A stretch of 64,000 nucleotides of DNA from an uncultured Flavobacteriales bacterium (GTDB taxonomy: Bacteria; Bacteroidota; Bacteroidia; Flavobacteriales_D; Sanyastnellaceae), in contig CALKGQ010000007.1 in assembly GCA_938085425.1 (NCBI GenBank), positions 1 to 64,000 on the forward strand, in the 5' to 3' direction. A model generated the notes under the pieces. It did no database searches, was not told the origin of the DNA, and was given only the letters and a program-made list of their open reading frames with translations. Positions within the stretch are counted from its first letter, which is position 1, and every line of letters begins with the position of its first letter. Position numbers and translations under genes: made by a program. Positions 34,200 to 43,365 of the stretch are shown piece by piece.

Positions 34200-35846
34200 T
34201 CAGTCTTTCAAGACCCCTGTCACCTCAGACACACGCAAGGCACCTCGCTTCATGTCGTCTGTTGCACTGTCGGCAAATTTCTTGAAGTTGCTCTCGAACC
34301 TTTGGGCCAAATCCAGCGCAGCAAGATCGTACGCTTCGGGATTGGACCATGTGGACCGCACATCCCATACTCCGTCGGGAACACCCTCACACGACGCAGG
34401 TACTTGGAGACCAAACACCGGGTCCACCCGCATCTCTACCCTGTCCAAACCACCGTTGATTGCAGCGTGGATCATGGCACGGGTGTGGGGCAATTTCATG
34501 CGGTGACCCACACCATACCCGCCCCCAGTCCAACCCGTGTTCACCAACCACATGCGAACCCCATGTTGGGTCACTCGGTCGCCAAGCATTTGTGCGTATT
34601 CCGTGGCATGCAAGGGGAGGAATGGCGCCCCAAAGCAAGCCGAAAAGGTCGTTTGAGGTTCAACCACACCGGCCTCGGTGCCCGCCACCTTCGCGGTGTA
34701 ACCTGACAAAAAGTGGTACATGGCCTGGTCCTTGGTCAACTTGGACAAAGGAGGCAACACGCCAAACGCGTCACAAGTCAAGAAGAAAATGTCGGAGGGG
34801 TGGCCTCCCATTCCCGTTTTCACCGCACCTGGGATGTGGTGCAGCGGATAGCTTACCCTTGTGTTGGGCGTGATGCTGTCGTCTCCGTAATCAGGGGTGA
34901 CTTCATCGGGTTGGAAGCCGATGTTTTCCAGCATGGCGCCAAAACGAATGGCCTGCCATATCTCGGGCTCCTTTTCTTCGCTCAAATCAATGGTCTTGGC
35001 GTAACACCCCCCTTCCATATTGAACACACCTGACGCATTCCAGCCATGCTCGTCGTCTCCAATCAACCGCCGGTTGGCGTCGCTGCTCAGTGTGGTCTTT
35101 CCAGTACCCGAAAGACCAAAGAACACCGCCACATCGTCGTCCTTCCCCATGTTGGCCGAGCAATGCATTGGCAGGGTGCTATGTTGTTCTGGGAGCAGGA
35201 AATTCATCACAGAAAACATGCCTTTTTTGATTTCTCCAGTATATCCCGAGCCGACCACAAGGATGGTACGAGACTCGAAATCGATGGCACTGACATTGGA
35301 TTGGCGACAACCATGCTTGGCTGGATCGGCTTTGAAGCTTGGGACACAAAGCACATGCCATTGAGGTTCAAACACCCAGCGCTCCCCCTCGGACAACCTC
35401 ACAAACATGTTGTCCACAAACAAACTGGACCACGCCTTTTCAGTCACCACCCGCACCGCAATGCGAGATGTTTCATCATGGCCAACTGCGGCATCTTTCA
35501 CAAAAACGCTTTTGCCTGCCAAGTGCGATTGCACATCTGCAAGCAGGGTTTGAAAGTGCGCTGTGGACAAAGGCTGGTTGATGTCTCCCCAGTCCACACG
35601 GGACGAGGTGTGTTCGTTGCGCACCAGGAATCGGTCTTTGGGCGACCGCCCTGTGAAGGTTCCGGTGGCGATGGCCAGGGCTCCTGAAGAGGAGAGTACG
35701 CCCTCGCCGCGAAGCAACGTTTGCAGAATGAGTTTGGCAGGAGGAAGATTCCAGTGGGCTCTGCCCACTGCTTCCAGTCCGATGGCGTCCAACCGCGCAT
35801 CGAAGGGGGTGTTTCCAACGTGTTTCATGTTCGGAGGTTTGATCAT
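34200..35846 (-). CDS. pckA: Phosphoenolpyruvate carboxykinase (ATP)
   Basis: 548 residues, the usual size. Kinase-1a loop FFGLSGTGKTTLSSD, kinase-2-like LIGDDEHGW, the FNMEGGCYAKTIDL motif and FLSGYTAKVAGTE are all present. It converts oxaloacetate and ATP to PEP and CO2 for gluconeogenesis. A TAATTTTG element lies 13 bases before the ATG. A second in-frame Met six codons later is possible. It shares a divergent region with the fasciclin gene. Confidence 0.97.
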   Translation of the reverse strand: MIKPPNMKHVGNTPFDARLDAIGLEAVGRAHWNLPPAKLILQTLLRGEGVLSSSGALAIATGTFTGRSPKDRFLVRNEHTSSRVDWGDINQPLSTAHFQTLLADVQSHLAGKSVFVKDAAVGHDETSRIAVRVVTEKAWSSLFVDNMFVRLSEGERWVFEPQWHVLCVPSFKADPAKHGCRQSNVSAIDFESRTILVVGSGYTGEIKKGMFSVMNFLLPEQHSTLPMHCSANMGKDDDVAVFFGLSGTGKTTLSSDANRRLIGDDEHGWNASGVFNMEGGCYAKTIDLSEEKEPEIWQAIRFGAMLENIGFQPDEVTPDYGDDSITPNTRVSYPLHHIPGAVKTGMGGHPSDIFFLTCDAFGVLPPLSKLTKDQAMYHFLSGYTAKVAGTEAGVVEPQTTFSACFGAPFLPLHATEYAQMLGDRVTQHGVRMWLVNTGWTGGGYGVGHRMKLPHTRAMIHAAINGGLDRVEMRVDPVFGLQVPASCEGVPDGVWDVRSTWSNPEAYDLAALDLAQRFESNFKKFADSATDDMKRGALRVSEVTGVLKD

Positions 35847-35859
35847 TGCATCCTCGTGT

Positions 35860-35867
35860 CAAAATTA
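35860..35867 (-). promoter_or_regulatory. TAnnTTTG promoter element of pckA
   Basis: Minus strand TAATTTTG, 13 bases before the pckA ATG at 35846, giving a leader of under 10 bases. Confidence 0.55.
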
Positions 35868-35933
35868 CACGACATATCAGAGGGTCGGTGGTTGGGTTTG
35901 TCCACAATTCATCCACGGCCCCATGCCATGGTG

Positions 35934-35941
35934 TAACTTTG
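35934..35941 (+). promoter_or_regulatory. Leaderless-type promoter of the fasciclin lipoprotein gene
   Basis: TAACTTTG ends four bases (GTCC) before the ATG at 35946. Exact -7 consensus. Confidence 0.62.
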
Positions 35942-35945
35942 GTCC

Positions 35946-36557
35946 ATGACGCACCATCTTCCTCTTCTCAAAATGTGGACCCTTTTGACCATGTCCATGT
36001 TGATGTTGAACTGCGCCTCTGACCCCGGCGAAGCCACGACAAAGGATCCGCTTGCCAAGTTGAGTCCTTCCGCACGGGAACGCATGGAGGACAAGAAGGA
36101 ACAACAACTGCAAGAAGCAGCCATGGCCCAAGTCACAGAGGAGAATTTGCTGAGCCCCTATCGGTATGTCACCAGCACATCACGCTACAGTGTCTTTGCA
36201 GACATCTTGAAAGCATCGACCCACAGCAAGGCTGTTCATGCGCAAGGTGTGACCCTCTTGGCCCCTACAAACGAGGCTTTCGAAGCCATGTCGAATTGGA
36301 AGATGTTGATGAGAAAAGGCGGACAGGCAGAAATCGACGAATTCATCGCACATCATGTCATTCCGGGGTCCATGACCTATGACCAATTCAAATCGGAGTC
36401 TGGCCACGTCTGTCTCTCTGGTGAATCCATGACCATTGATACCCGAGGAGGCATCACCTTCAATGGCGCCCATGTGCGCAGTGGGCATATCATGACCCAA
36501 AATGGAAGCGTCATTGGCATGGACAACATCGTTCACTTGCCCCTTTCAGTGCGTTGA
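35946..36557 (+). CDS. Fasciclin-domain lipoprotein
   Basis: 203 residues. The signal peptide ends MLMLNC; Cys20 or so is the probable lipid-modified residue, so it is membrane-anchored. A charged linker leads to one FAS1 domain (about 75-203): YSVFADILKAS, VTLLAPTNEAFEAM (the H1 motif), FIAHHVIPG, and a final GSVIGMDNIVHLP in place of the usual H2 motif NGVIHVID. FAS1 domains mediate adhesion or small-molecule binding. The VCBS-repeat gene follows 97 bases later. Confidence 0.88.
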   Translation: MTHHLPLLKMWTLLTMSMLMLNCASDPGEATTKDPLAKLSPSARERMEDKKEQQLQEAAMAQVTEENLLSPYRYVTSTSRYSVFADILKASTHSKAVHAQGVTLLAPTNEAFEAMSNWKMLMRKGGQAEIDEFIAHHVIPGSMTYDQFKSESGHVCLSGESMTIDTRGGITFNGAHVRSGHIMTQNGSVIGMDNIVHLPLSVR

Positions 36558-36654
36558 AGATTCGATTCCTACATCGCAACGTGCAACGGAATCCTTCAAA
36601 TCCGAGTTTTGCAGTCCTGGTTCTCAAGACTCCATCACCAACAACTCCATCATC

Positions 36655-38952
36655 ATGAGCAACCGTACCTCTTTTCAACCATGGCCACATGGTCTTTGGT
36701 TGGTCTTGACCATGGGGTGGGGTCTTCTGGGAACAGCCCAAACGCTCCCAACCTCCTGGACGCACGCCGAATGGACCGTAAGCATTGCCAACGACACGCT
36801 TCCACATGCCTGGGCGGGAGGCTTGACGGCACCGCAGTGGTCACCATTTGACGCGGACCTCGATGGGGACGATGACTTGTTTGCCTTCGACAGGGATGGC
36901 AGCAGAATCCTTGTGTTCGAACGCACCACTGGAGAGGTCGGGACGGATGACGATTGGGTCCTTCGATGGGATTGGACCGAGGATTGGCCGGCAATGGTCG
37001 ACTGGTGCCTTCTGCGGGACTACAACTGCGATGGAAAGGCAGACATCTTCACGAGTTTTCAAAATGGCATTCGGGTGCACACCAACATCACACAGCCAGG
37101 AGAAGCACCATCCTTTGACCCTTCTCCCATCGCCTTGTCGGCTGCGTTTGATTTCGGCAACGGTTCTGACGACCTGCCAGTGATTTGCATCGGCATGGAT
37201 TTGCCCGCAATTCTCGACCACGACGACGATGGGGATCTCGACATCATCACCTTCACCGAAACGGCCACCACGCTCTACCGCTTTCAGGGCCAAACCCCTT
37301 GCGGTCTCGACCTCGTTTGCACCAACCGCTGCTACGGCATGCTCGAAGAAGCAGCCGAAAACAACGATCTTTTCATTGGGCCTGAATTTGAGTGTTCATT
37401 CAACGTCGCAGAGCCAAGAACAGGCCTTCATGCAGGCGGGTCAATCACTTCACTCCAACTTGAGCCAGGAGGCCCTAAAGATTTGATTATAAGTGATGTT
37501 ACATACCCCTCAACCCTTGGGATTGTACTGGAAAACGGTGGATCTGGCCTCGACAGTGCTGTGTTCGTTGACCCATCTTTTCCAGAGGCACTGTATGGGG
37601 ACCAGGCCCTGAACTTGCCACGCTTTCCTGCCGCTTTTCACCTTGACGTCGACCAAGATGGGGTGCGTGATTTGCTGTTTTCTCCCAACACCCCACTGGA
37701 GACCAACGACGACGCCGGTGTCCATTTTTTCCGAAACGAAGGAACCGAAGGTGCACCATCTTGGGCCTTCCAAGACAGCGCGTTCCTGCAGCGGAACATG
37801 GTGGATGTGGGACGCGGGGCCTACCCCATTTTCGCAGACTTCGACGCCGATGGGTTGATGGACTTGGCCATCGCCAACAAAGAGAGGTATGAAGGCATTG
37901 ACCAAACCCCTGCAGCCATTGCGAGTTTCCGCAATGTCGGGAGCGCCACCGCGCCCTCATTCGAACGGATCAACGACGATTGGATTCCCCTTTCAAGCTA
38001 CCAAATCGAAAGTCCCTACCCCGCATTTGGCGACCTCGATGGCGACGGCGACTTGGACGCGATCGTGGGGGATGAATTGGGGCGGTTCCACCAATTCGAC
38101 AACGTAGCGGGTCCTGGGGAGTGGCCGGTTTTTGTGCTGGCCGACTTGTCCATCTCCGAAGACGGTGGCTCTGAGGCCTTGGACGTCGGTCAATTTGCCA
38201 CGCCTCAACTCCTCGACATGGACGGCGACGGAGACCTCGACATGGTGGTGGGAGAAATGAATGGCTACCTCACCTTGATCGAGCAATCCTCTCTTGGAAC
38301 GTGGTCCATTTACGACTCCCCCATCCACGGCGAGACTTGGGGCGGGATTGCCGTCGACAATTTGCTGGGCATCAATGGATGGAGCGTTCCTGCGCTAACC
38401 GAAACAGACGATGGACTGAGGGTCTTGGTGGCCAACGAAACAGGAACAGTTCAGGATTTTGGCTTGGCCACAGGAAATTGGGATGCGGACCTGCCCCTCC
38501 AAGCAGATGACATCTTGGACTCAAGCCACGGCTACAGAGCAGCATCGGCGTGGCACGATCTCGATGGAGATGGCCTTCTGGACGGTTTGTTGGGCATCCA
38601 AAATGGTGGGCTTCTCGCCTTTCAGGGGGCGTCCACATCGTCTGCGGCTCCTTGGGTGGAGGCTCTCCCCTCCGCCTTGGATTGGCAGCTCTCCCCCAAC
38701 CCTGGAAGCGATGCGCTGAACTGGACGTCCCTCCAACCTTGGACAGGTGTCTTGGAAGTTTGGAATGCCCTTGGAGCATGCATCCACCGCGAGGAAGTGG
38801 TCGCCGCAAAGGGTGGCCACATCAACCCATCTGCATGGCCCACGGGCCTGTATGTGGTCCGGCCCATGATCGAGCGCACAAACGTTGTGGTCGGCCACGA
38901 AAAAAGAGCCCTCGTTGGAGCTCCTTTGACTTGGGTCAAGCTTCAGCGTTGA
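36655..38952 (+). CDS. Secreted VCBS/FG-GAP repeat beta-propeller protein
   Basis: 765 residues from MSNRTSFQPW, which starts a signal peptide ending GTAQ (about 1-27). About eight Ca-binding DxDxDGxxD loops are spread along the body, for example DLDGDDDLFAF, DHDDDGDLDIITF, DFDADGLMDLAI, DLDGDGDLDAIVGDE, DMDGDGDLDMVVG and DLDGDGLLDG, the FG-GAP/VCBS pattern of surface adhesins. A type-A T9SS-like domain begins near LSPNPGSDALNW; a further tail (about 25 residues) after it is unusual. Probably exported and surface-exposed; ligand unknown. Confidence 0.87.
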   Translation: MSNRTSFQPWPHGLWLVLTMGWGLLGTAQTLPTSWTHAEWTVSIANDTLPHAWAGGLTAPQWSPFDADLDGDDDLFAFDRDGSRILVFERTTGEVGTDDDWVLRWDWTEDWPAMVDWCLLRDYNCDGKADIFTSFQNGIRVHTNITQPGEAPSFDPSPIALSAAFDFGNGSDDLPVICIGMDLPAILDHDDDGDLDIITFTETATTLYRFQGQTPCGLDLVCTNRCYGMLEEAAENNDLFIGPEFECSFNVAEPRTGLHAGGSITSLQLEPGGPKDLIISDVTYPSTLGIVLENGGSGLDSAVFVDPSFPEALYGDQALNLPRFPAAFHLDVDQDGVRDLLFSPNTPLETNDDAGVHFFRNEGTEGAPSWAFQDSAFLQRNMVDVGRGAYPIFADFDADGLMDLAIANKERYEGIDQTPAAIASFRNVGSATAPSFERINDDWIPLSSYQIESPYPAFGDLDGDGDLDAIVGDELGRFHQFDNVAGPGEWPVFVLADLSISEDGGSEALDVGQFATPQLLDMDGDGDLDMVVGEMNGYLTLIEQSSLGTWSIYDSPIHGETWGGIAVDNLLGINGWSVPALTETDDGLRVLVANETGTVQDFGLATGNWDADLPLQADDILDSSHGYRAASAWHDLDGDGLLDGLLGIQNGGLLAFQGASTSSAAPWVEALPSALDWQLSPNPGSDALNWTSLQPWTGVLEVWNALGACIHREEVVAAKGGHINPSAWPTGLYVVRPMIERTNVVVGHEKRALVGAPLTWVKLQR

Positions 38953-38979
38953 CCCTTCTCTTGCATTGCGGACAAATGG

Positions 38980-39912
38980 TCAGAGGCTGAGTCCGTCCAG
39001 CACTCCTTTCACATCGCGCACCGCTGCCTCACTTGTGCGAAGCAATTCTTTTTCATCGTCGTTGAGGTCCAATTCAATGATCCGTTCAATGCCATTCTTG
39101 CCGAGGATGACAGGGACACCGAGGTAAAGATCATTGACACCATATTCACCCTGCAACCATGCGCAGCAAGGGAACACACGCCGTTGATCGCGCACAATGG
39201 CCTCCACCATTTGGGCTGCAGCGGCACCTGGGGCATACCATGCCGAGGTGCCCAGGAGGTTCACGATCTCTCCTCCACCCTTTTTTGTTCGGTTGACAAT
39301 GGCTTCGAGTTTGTCTGCGGCGATCATCTCCGTCACCGGAATCCCTCCGACCGTCGTGTAACGCGGGAGAGGCACCATGGTGTCACCGTGGCCGCCCATC
39401 AACACCGCCTGGATGTCTTTGGGGCTCACGTTGAGTTCCTCTGCCAAGAATGCACGGTAGCGGGCCGTGTCCAAAATGCCGGCCATGCCAAAGACCCGCT
39501 TGCTGTCGATGTTCGCCGTCAAGAAAGCGCAGTACGTCATCACGTCCAATGGGTTCGACACGATGACCAAAATCGCCTCCGGGCTGTGCTTCATGACGTT
39601 CTCCGTCACAGTCTTCACAATGCCTGCATTGGTGGCAATGAGGTCGTCACGGCTCATGCCCGGTTTGCGTGGCAATCCGCTGGTGATCACCACCACATCT
39701 GAACCTGCCGTCTTGCTGTAATCGTTCGTGGAACCCACTGTTCGGGTGTCGTACAGATTGATGGGTGCCGTCTCCCAAATGTCCAAGGCTTTGCCCTCGG
39801 CAAATCCATCTTTGATGTCCAGCAGGACCACTTCGTTCGCGACTTCGCGCGTGGCCAAAACATTTGCACAAGTGGCGCCTACATTTCCCGCGCCGACAAC
39901 AGTTACTTTCAT
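38980..39912 (-). CDS. mdh: Malate dehydrogenase
   Basis: 310 residues from MKVTVVGAGNVGATCA (NAD-binding GxGxxG); the longer frame is rejected. Motifs of the LDH-like MDH group: ITSGLPRKPGMSRDDL with substrate arginines, VSNPLDVMTY, and the catalytic His in LMGGHGDTMVPLPRYT. It interconverts malate and oxaloacetate in the TCA cycle; with pckA about 5 kb away it feeds gluconeogenesis. A TACTTTTG element lies 20 bases upstream. Confidence 0.97.
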   Translation of the reverse strand: MKVTVVGAGNVGATCANVLATREVANEVVLLDIKDGFAEGKALDIWETAPINLYDTRTVGSTNDYSKTAGSDVVVITSGLPRKPGMSRDDLIATNAGIVKTVTENVMKHSPEAILVIVSNPLDVMTYCAFLTANIDSKRVFGMAGILDTARYRAFLAEELNVSPKDIQAVLMGGHGDTMVPLPRYTTVGGIPVTEMIAADKLEAIVNRTKKGGGEIVNLLGTSAWYAPGAAAAQMVEAIVRDQRRVFPCCAWLQGEYGVNDLYLGVPVILGKNGIERIIELDLNDDEKELLRTSEAAVRDVKGVLDGLSL

Positions 39913-39932
39913 GATTCCAGGGTTTGCGATGC

Positions 39933-39940
39933 CAAAAGTA
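39933..39940 (-). promoter_or_regulatory. TAnnTTTG promoter element of mdh
   Basis: Minus strand TACTTTTG, 20 bases before the mdh ATG at 39912. Confidence 0.55.
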
Positions 39941-39985
39941 CCCAATCGTCCCCCCAACCTCCGCAGCGCGATGCATCTTTGTTCC

Positions 39986-41125
39986 ATGAATTTCTCCTCT
40001 TCGAAGAAGGTCAAGTGCAATGCGTTGTTTGTCGCATTGTGCTGCAGCCCAGGGATGCTTCCAATGCTGGCCCAACCTGCAGCCCCCTTTGACAAACCAC
40101 TTGATGCCTCCAATGCTTGGCCCACTGGGACTTTTGGCGAGGATTACAACCTTGCGGATGCCAAGGGCTTACGCCAAGGGCCTTGGGTGCGTGTGTACCC
40201 CAATGGGGAGCTTTATTACGTTGGCGCATTCGAGCACGGACAACCTGTCGGCGACTGGTGGTACTTCCGTGAAAACGGGTCGGCCATCAGCCGTATTGTC
40301 CACACCGAGGACGGCCTGCAATCGGATGCTTCCATGTTTGCATCTGATGGCCGGTTGACGGCTTCAGGAGGCTACCGTCACTTGGAACTTCAACTCAAAG
40401 CTGAAGCCCAAGAAGAACGACCGGCTCCACCGCTTCGCCAGGGGGGATGGTCTTTGTTTGGGGCCCAAGGAGAGCTGACCGCATTGGTCCACTACGATGG
40501 GGGCATCCGGCACGGCCTAGAAGAACGTTACTTGCCGAGTGGCCAAATTTTCGAGCAGGGTCATTACCTCCAAGGGGAGAGAGATGGGACGTGGACGTCT
40601 TGGAACGACAATGGGTTGGTCCGGCAGGTGCTGACCTACCGGGAGGGCACTCTAGATGGGCCTTTCAAGGCCTACTATGGTGGTGGACAACGACTGAGTG
40701 AAGGTGCGTACTTCGAAGGGGTTGAAGAAGGCAGCTGGAAGTTTTATCTCGAAGACGGGAGGCTTCAGCACATCCACCGTTACCGAGACGGCCGGTTGCT
40801 GGAAACCACTCGGTTCAACGGGACCTTCACAGAATGGTTCGGAGACGAGCGTCCTGCCAGCGAGTTCATCTACAAAGACAAAATGCTGGATGGGCCTTTT
40901 CGCGAATGGCACGATTGCGGCGGGTTTGAGATGGAGACCTTTGTCGATCCTCAACTTGGGGAAGAGATGCAGCGGCGCGTGATGAAAGGCGTCCAAATTT
41001 CACGAGAAGGCGAGTATGTCAAAGGCACATTGGACGGTCCGGTTTATCACTACAACCAACAGGGTCGCCTGACCAAAACAGAGCATTTCAACATGGGGAC
41101 GCTGGAGCAAACGGACATTCATTGA
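39986..41125 (+). CDS. Secreted MORN/YwqK-like repeat protein
   Basis: 379 residues from MNFSSSKKVKCN, giving a signal peptide ending MLAQ; an ATG five codons earlier is an alternative. The body consists of repeats of the form G.W..Y..NG.l...g.y..G...G.W..Y (YPNGELYYVGAFEHGQPVGD, EERYLPSGQIFEQGHYLQGE and others, about seven), the MORN_2/YwqK-type repeat of Bacteroidota. The family is often labelled antitoxin-like by automatic annotation, but no toxin partner is present here. A CATCTTTG, one base off the -7 consensus, ends five bases before the chosen start. Confidence 0.8.
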   Translation: MNFSSSKKVKCNALFVALCCSPGMLPMLAQPAAPFDKPLDASNAWPTGTFGEDYNLADAKGLRQGPWVRVYPNGELYYVGAFEHGQPVGDWWYFRENGSAISRIVHTEDGLQSDASMFASDGRLTASGGYRHLELQLKAEAQEERPAPPLRQGGWSLFGAQGELTALVHYDGGIRHGLEERYLPSGQIFEQGHYLQGERDGTWTSWNDNGLVRQVLTYREGTLDGPFKAYYGGGQRLSEGAYFEGVEEGSWKFYLEDGRLQHIHRYRDGRLLETTRFNGTFTEWFGDERPASEFIYKDKMLDGPFREWHDCGGFEMETFVDPQLGEEMQRRVMKGVQISREGEYVKGTLDGPVYHYNQQGRLTKTEHFNMGTLEQTDIH

Positions 41126-41177
41126 GCCTCGCTGCTTGCATTTTGGTACGTGACATTGAAAGTGCCATCCCTTTTGA

Positions 41178-42464
41178 TCAATAACCGTACTTGTCCCGCC
41201 AGAGTGCCCGCAACAACTCGCGGGTGGCTTGCTCCTTGGGATTGTTGCCCGGTTGATAAAAGACGGTCCCTTCCATGCCCTTGGGCAAGCATTCTTGGCC
41301 ACTGAATTGTCCCTGGGCATCATGGTCGTAGGCATATCCCTTTCCGTAGCCTTGCTCTTTCATCCAACCCGTTGGGGCATTTCTGAGGGCCATGGGCACC
41401 GCGGCATCGCCATGCTGCTGAACATGGGCCTGTGCTTGGCCAATGGCCTTGTAGCTGGCATTGCTTTTTGCGCTGGTGGCCAAATACACCGCGCATTGTG
41501 AAAGCACAATGCGGGCTTCTGGCCAACCAATCCGCTCCACAGCTTGGAAGGTGTTGTTGGCCAACACGAGCGCCGTGGGATTGGCATTGCCAATGTCTTC
41601 AGATGCTGAAATCAACAACCGGCGGGCGATGAACTTGGGATCCTCGCCTCCTTCCACCATGCGGGCGAGATAATAAACCGCAGCATTTGGATCGCTCGCC
41701 CGAATGCTCTTGATGAAGGCACTCACAATGTCGTAGTGCTGTTCACCCCCTTTGTCGTAGTTGGTGGGATGCGTTTGAACACGCTCCATCACCTCTTCGT
41801 TCGTGACCACACATTCGCCCTTCGCGTTGGGCTCGAGCCCGTCGACCACGAGCTCTAGGGTGTTCAACAGGCGGCGTGCGTCCCCTCCACTCGCCCGCAA
41901 CAGAGCCTCTGTGTCCTTCAGCACCACATTGTGGGCAGACATGAATTCATCTTCGGACAGGGCCCGATCCACGAGCCCCAACAACACCTCTGGGGACAAA
42001 GCCTCGAGGATGTAGGTCTGGCAACGGGAACGAAGGGCGGGAATCACTTCAAAGGAAGGATTCTCTGTTGTGGCCCCAAGCAAGGTCACCGTCCCAGCCT
42101 CCACAGCCCCCAAGAGGCTGTCTTGTTGGGACTTGGAAAACCGATGGATCTCATCGATGAAGAGCACCGCACGTCCGGCAAACATGCCATCCCGTTTGGC
42201 GGAATTCAAAATGGCACGAACGTCCTTGACACCGCTGTGGATGGCGCTGAGACTGTGGAAGGGCCTGTCCGAATCTGCCGCGATCAATCGCGCCAACGTG
42301 GTTTTGCCCACGCCAGGAGGACCCCAAAGGATCATGCTCGGCAAGGTTCCGGCCTTCATCGCCCTGCGCAATACTGCGCCCTCCCCCACCAAGTGTTCCT
42401 GCCCAACGTACCCGTTGAGCGTCTGTGGACGCATGCGCTCTGCCAATGGGGCTTTTCCTTGCAT
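41178..42464 (-). CDS. rarA: Replication-associated recombination protein A
   Basis: 428 residues from MQGKAPLAERMRPQTL. AAA+ ATPase of the RarA/MgsA/WHIP family, related to clamp-loader subunits. Motifs: GYVGQEHLVGEG, Walker A LWGPPGVGKTTLA, Walker B LFIDEIHRFSK, sensor 1 LLGATTENPSFE, arginine finger ALRSRCQ, and the C-terminal tetramerisation domain ending LPKGMEGTVFYQPG. It acts at stalled replication forks. Third gene after the PhnP-like and acyltransferase genes, with a 10-base gap. The start was chosen at the family N-terminus. Confidence 0.95.
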   Translation of the reverse strand: MQGKAPLAERMRPQTLNGYVGQEHLVGEGAVLRRAMKAGTLPSMILWGPPGVGKTTLARLIAADSDRPFHSLSAIHSGVKDVRAILNSAKRDGMFAGRAVLFIDEIHRFSKSQQDSLLGAVEAGTVTLLGATTENPSFEVIPALRSRCQTYILEALSPEVLLGLVDRALSEDEFMSAHNVVLKDTEALLRASGGDARRLLNTLELVVDGLEPNAKGECVVTNEEVMERVQTHPTNYDKGGEQHYDIVSAFIKSIRASDPNAAVYYLARMVEGGEDPKFIARRLLISASEDIGNANPTALVLANNTFQAVERIGWPEARIVLSQCAVYLATSAKSNASYKAIGQAQAHVQQHGDAAVPMALRNAPTGWMKEQGYGKGYAYDHDAQGQFSGQECLPKGMEGTVFYQPGNNPKEQATRELLRALWRDKYGY

Positions 42465-42474
42465 GGTGACGAAG

Positions 42475-43365
42475 TTAGGGCTGGCTTCTTGTGAACTTCC
42501 TCGGATGAAGCACTTGATGCGGAGGACGTCTGTGCTTCCATCGCTTGTGCGACCAAAGCCACCGGCTTGGGTCGGCTTCAATTTCTCGCTCCAGTGTTGC
42601 GAGGCAACGGTCCAACACCTCCCCTTCCTCAAGTGCAGTTTCTCCGTCGTGGATCAGTTCGTACGTCAACTCGTACTTCCAAGCCCCCTTCCGTCGAATG
42701 TTGGCATACACCACGGCCATGTCGTAAAGCTTGGTCCATTGTTCCAAGCCATAGAACACTGCCGTCTCTGTGCCCAGAAAAGTGGTCCACCAAGACTTCG
42801 ATGGATCTGCCGGACTCTGGTCAAACCCCATCACTACTGCCACAGGCTCGCCGTGACGTGCCACATTCATCCATGCCCGCCCCGCAGTCGTGCGCACCAT
42901 TTCGAGGCCAAAGCGTCCCCTTGACGCACGCATCCTCTGGTCCGCTTTGTGGTCGCTTAATTTTTTGTAGAGCGCCATCCCTCGATGGGGGACCGCCTGG
43001 TTCAGCGTCAAGGCACTCCATTCCCAATTGTTCATGTGTCCACCCGCCACCAGTACATGCTTCCCTTTTTGATGCAATTCATGCAACAACTCCGTATTCA
43101 AGTGGGGCATGCCTTCCTCCACCTCCTTCGAGGACATCGTGAACAGTTTGGCCGACTCCACCAGCAACTGCGTGAAATGCCTCTGGAATTGAAGGAAGTA
43201 CATCGCCCGCCGCAAAGCAGAAACTTTGGGAAAGGCGCGCCGCAAATTGGCCCGAACCACTTTGCCTCTGTATCCTCCCATCAGCACGGCCAGAATTGCA
43301 AGCTTCAAGGCCAACAGATTGAGGAACCATCGGGGGCAGCGGCCGAGCATGAACAGGAACTTCAT
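42475..43365 (-). CDS. Lipid A biosynthesis-type lysophospholipid acyltransferase (LpxL/HtrB-like)
   Basis: 296 residues from MKFLFMLGRCPRW; the start overlaps the upstream MBL gene's stop by 4 bases. An N-terminal membrane anchor (about 10-30) is followed by the acyltransferase HX4E motif in GGHMNNWEW, and a GFDQSPADPSKSWWTTFLG stretch. Matches the LpxL/LpxM type enzymes that add secondary acyl chains to lipid A, and related Bacteroidota acyltransferases. Inner membrane, cytoplasmic face. Confidence 0.9.
   Translation of the reverse strand: MKFLFMLGRCPRWFLNLLALKLAILAVLMGGYRGKVVRANLRRAFPKVSALRRAMYFLQFQRHFTQLLVESAKLFTMSSKEVEEGMPHLNTELLHELHQKGKHVLVAGGHMNNWEWSALTLNQAVPHRGMALYKKLSDHKADQRMRASRGRFGLEMVRTTAGRAWMNVARHGEPVAVVMGFDQSPADPSKSWWTTFLGTETAVFYGLEQWTKLYDMAVVYANIRRKGAWKYELTYELIHDGETALEEGEVLDRCLATLEREIEADPSRWLWSHKRWKHRRPPHQVLHPRKFTRSQP

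Noticed and set aside
39986-41125. YwqK-like protein as part of a toxin-antitoxin system
   Set aside because: It has a signal peptide and MORN-like repeats, and the neighbours are mdh and rarA with no toxin gene.
42470-42477. TAACTTCG five bases before the rarA ATG as a leaderless promoter
   Set aside because: rarA lies 10 bases after the acyltransferase gene on the same strand and is most simply read as part of that operon; the match is inexact.
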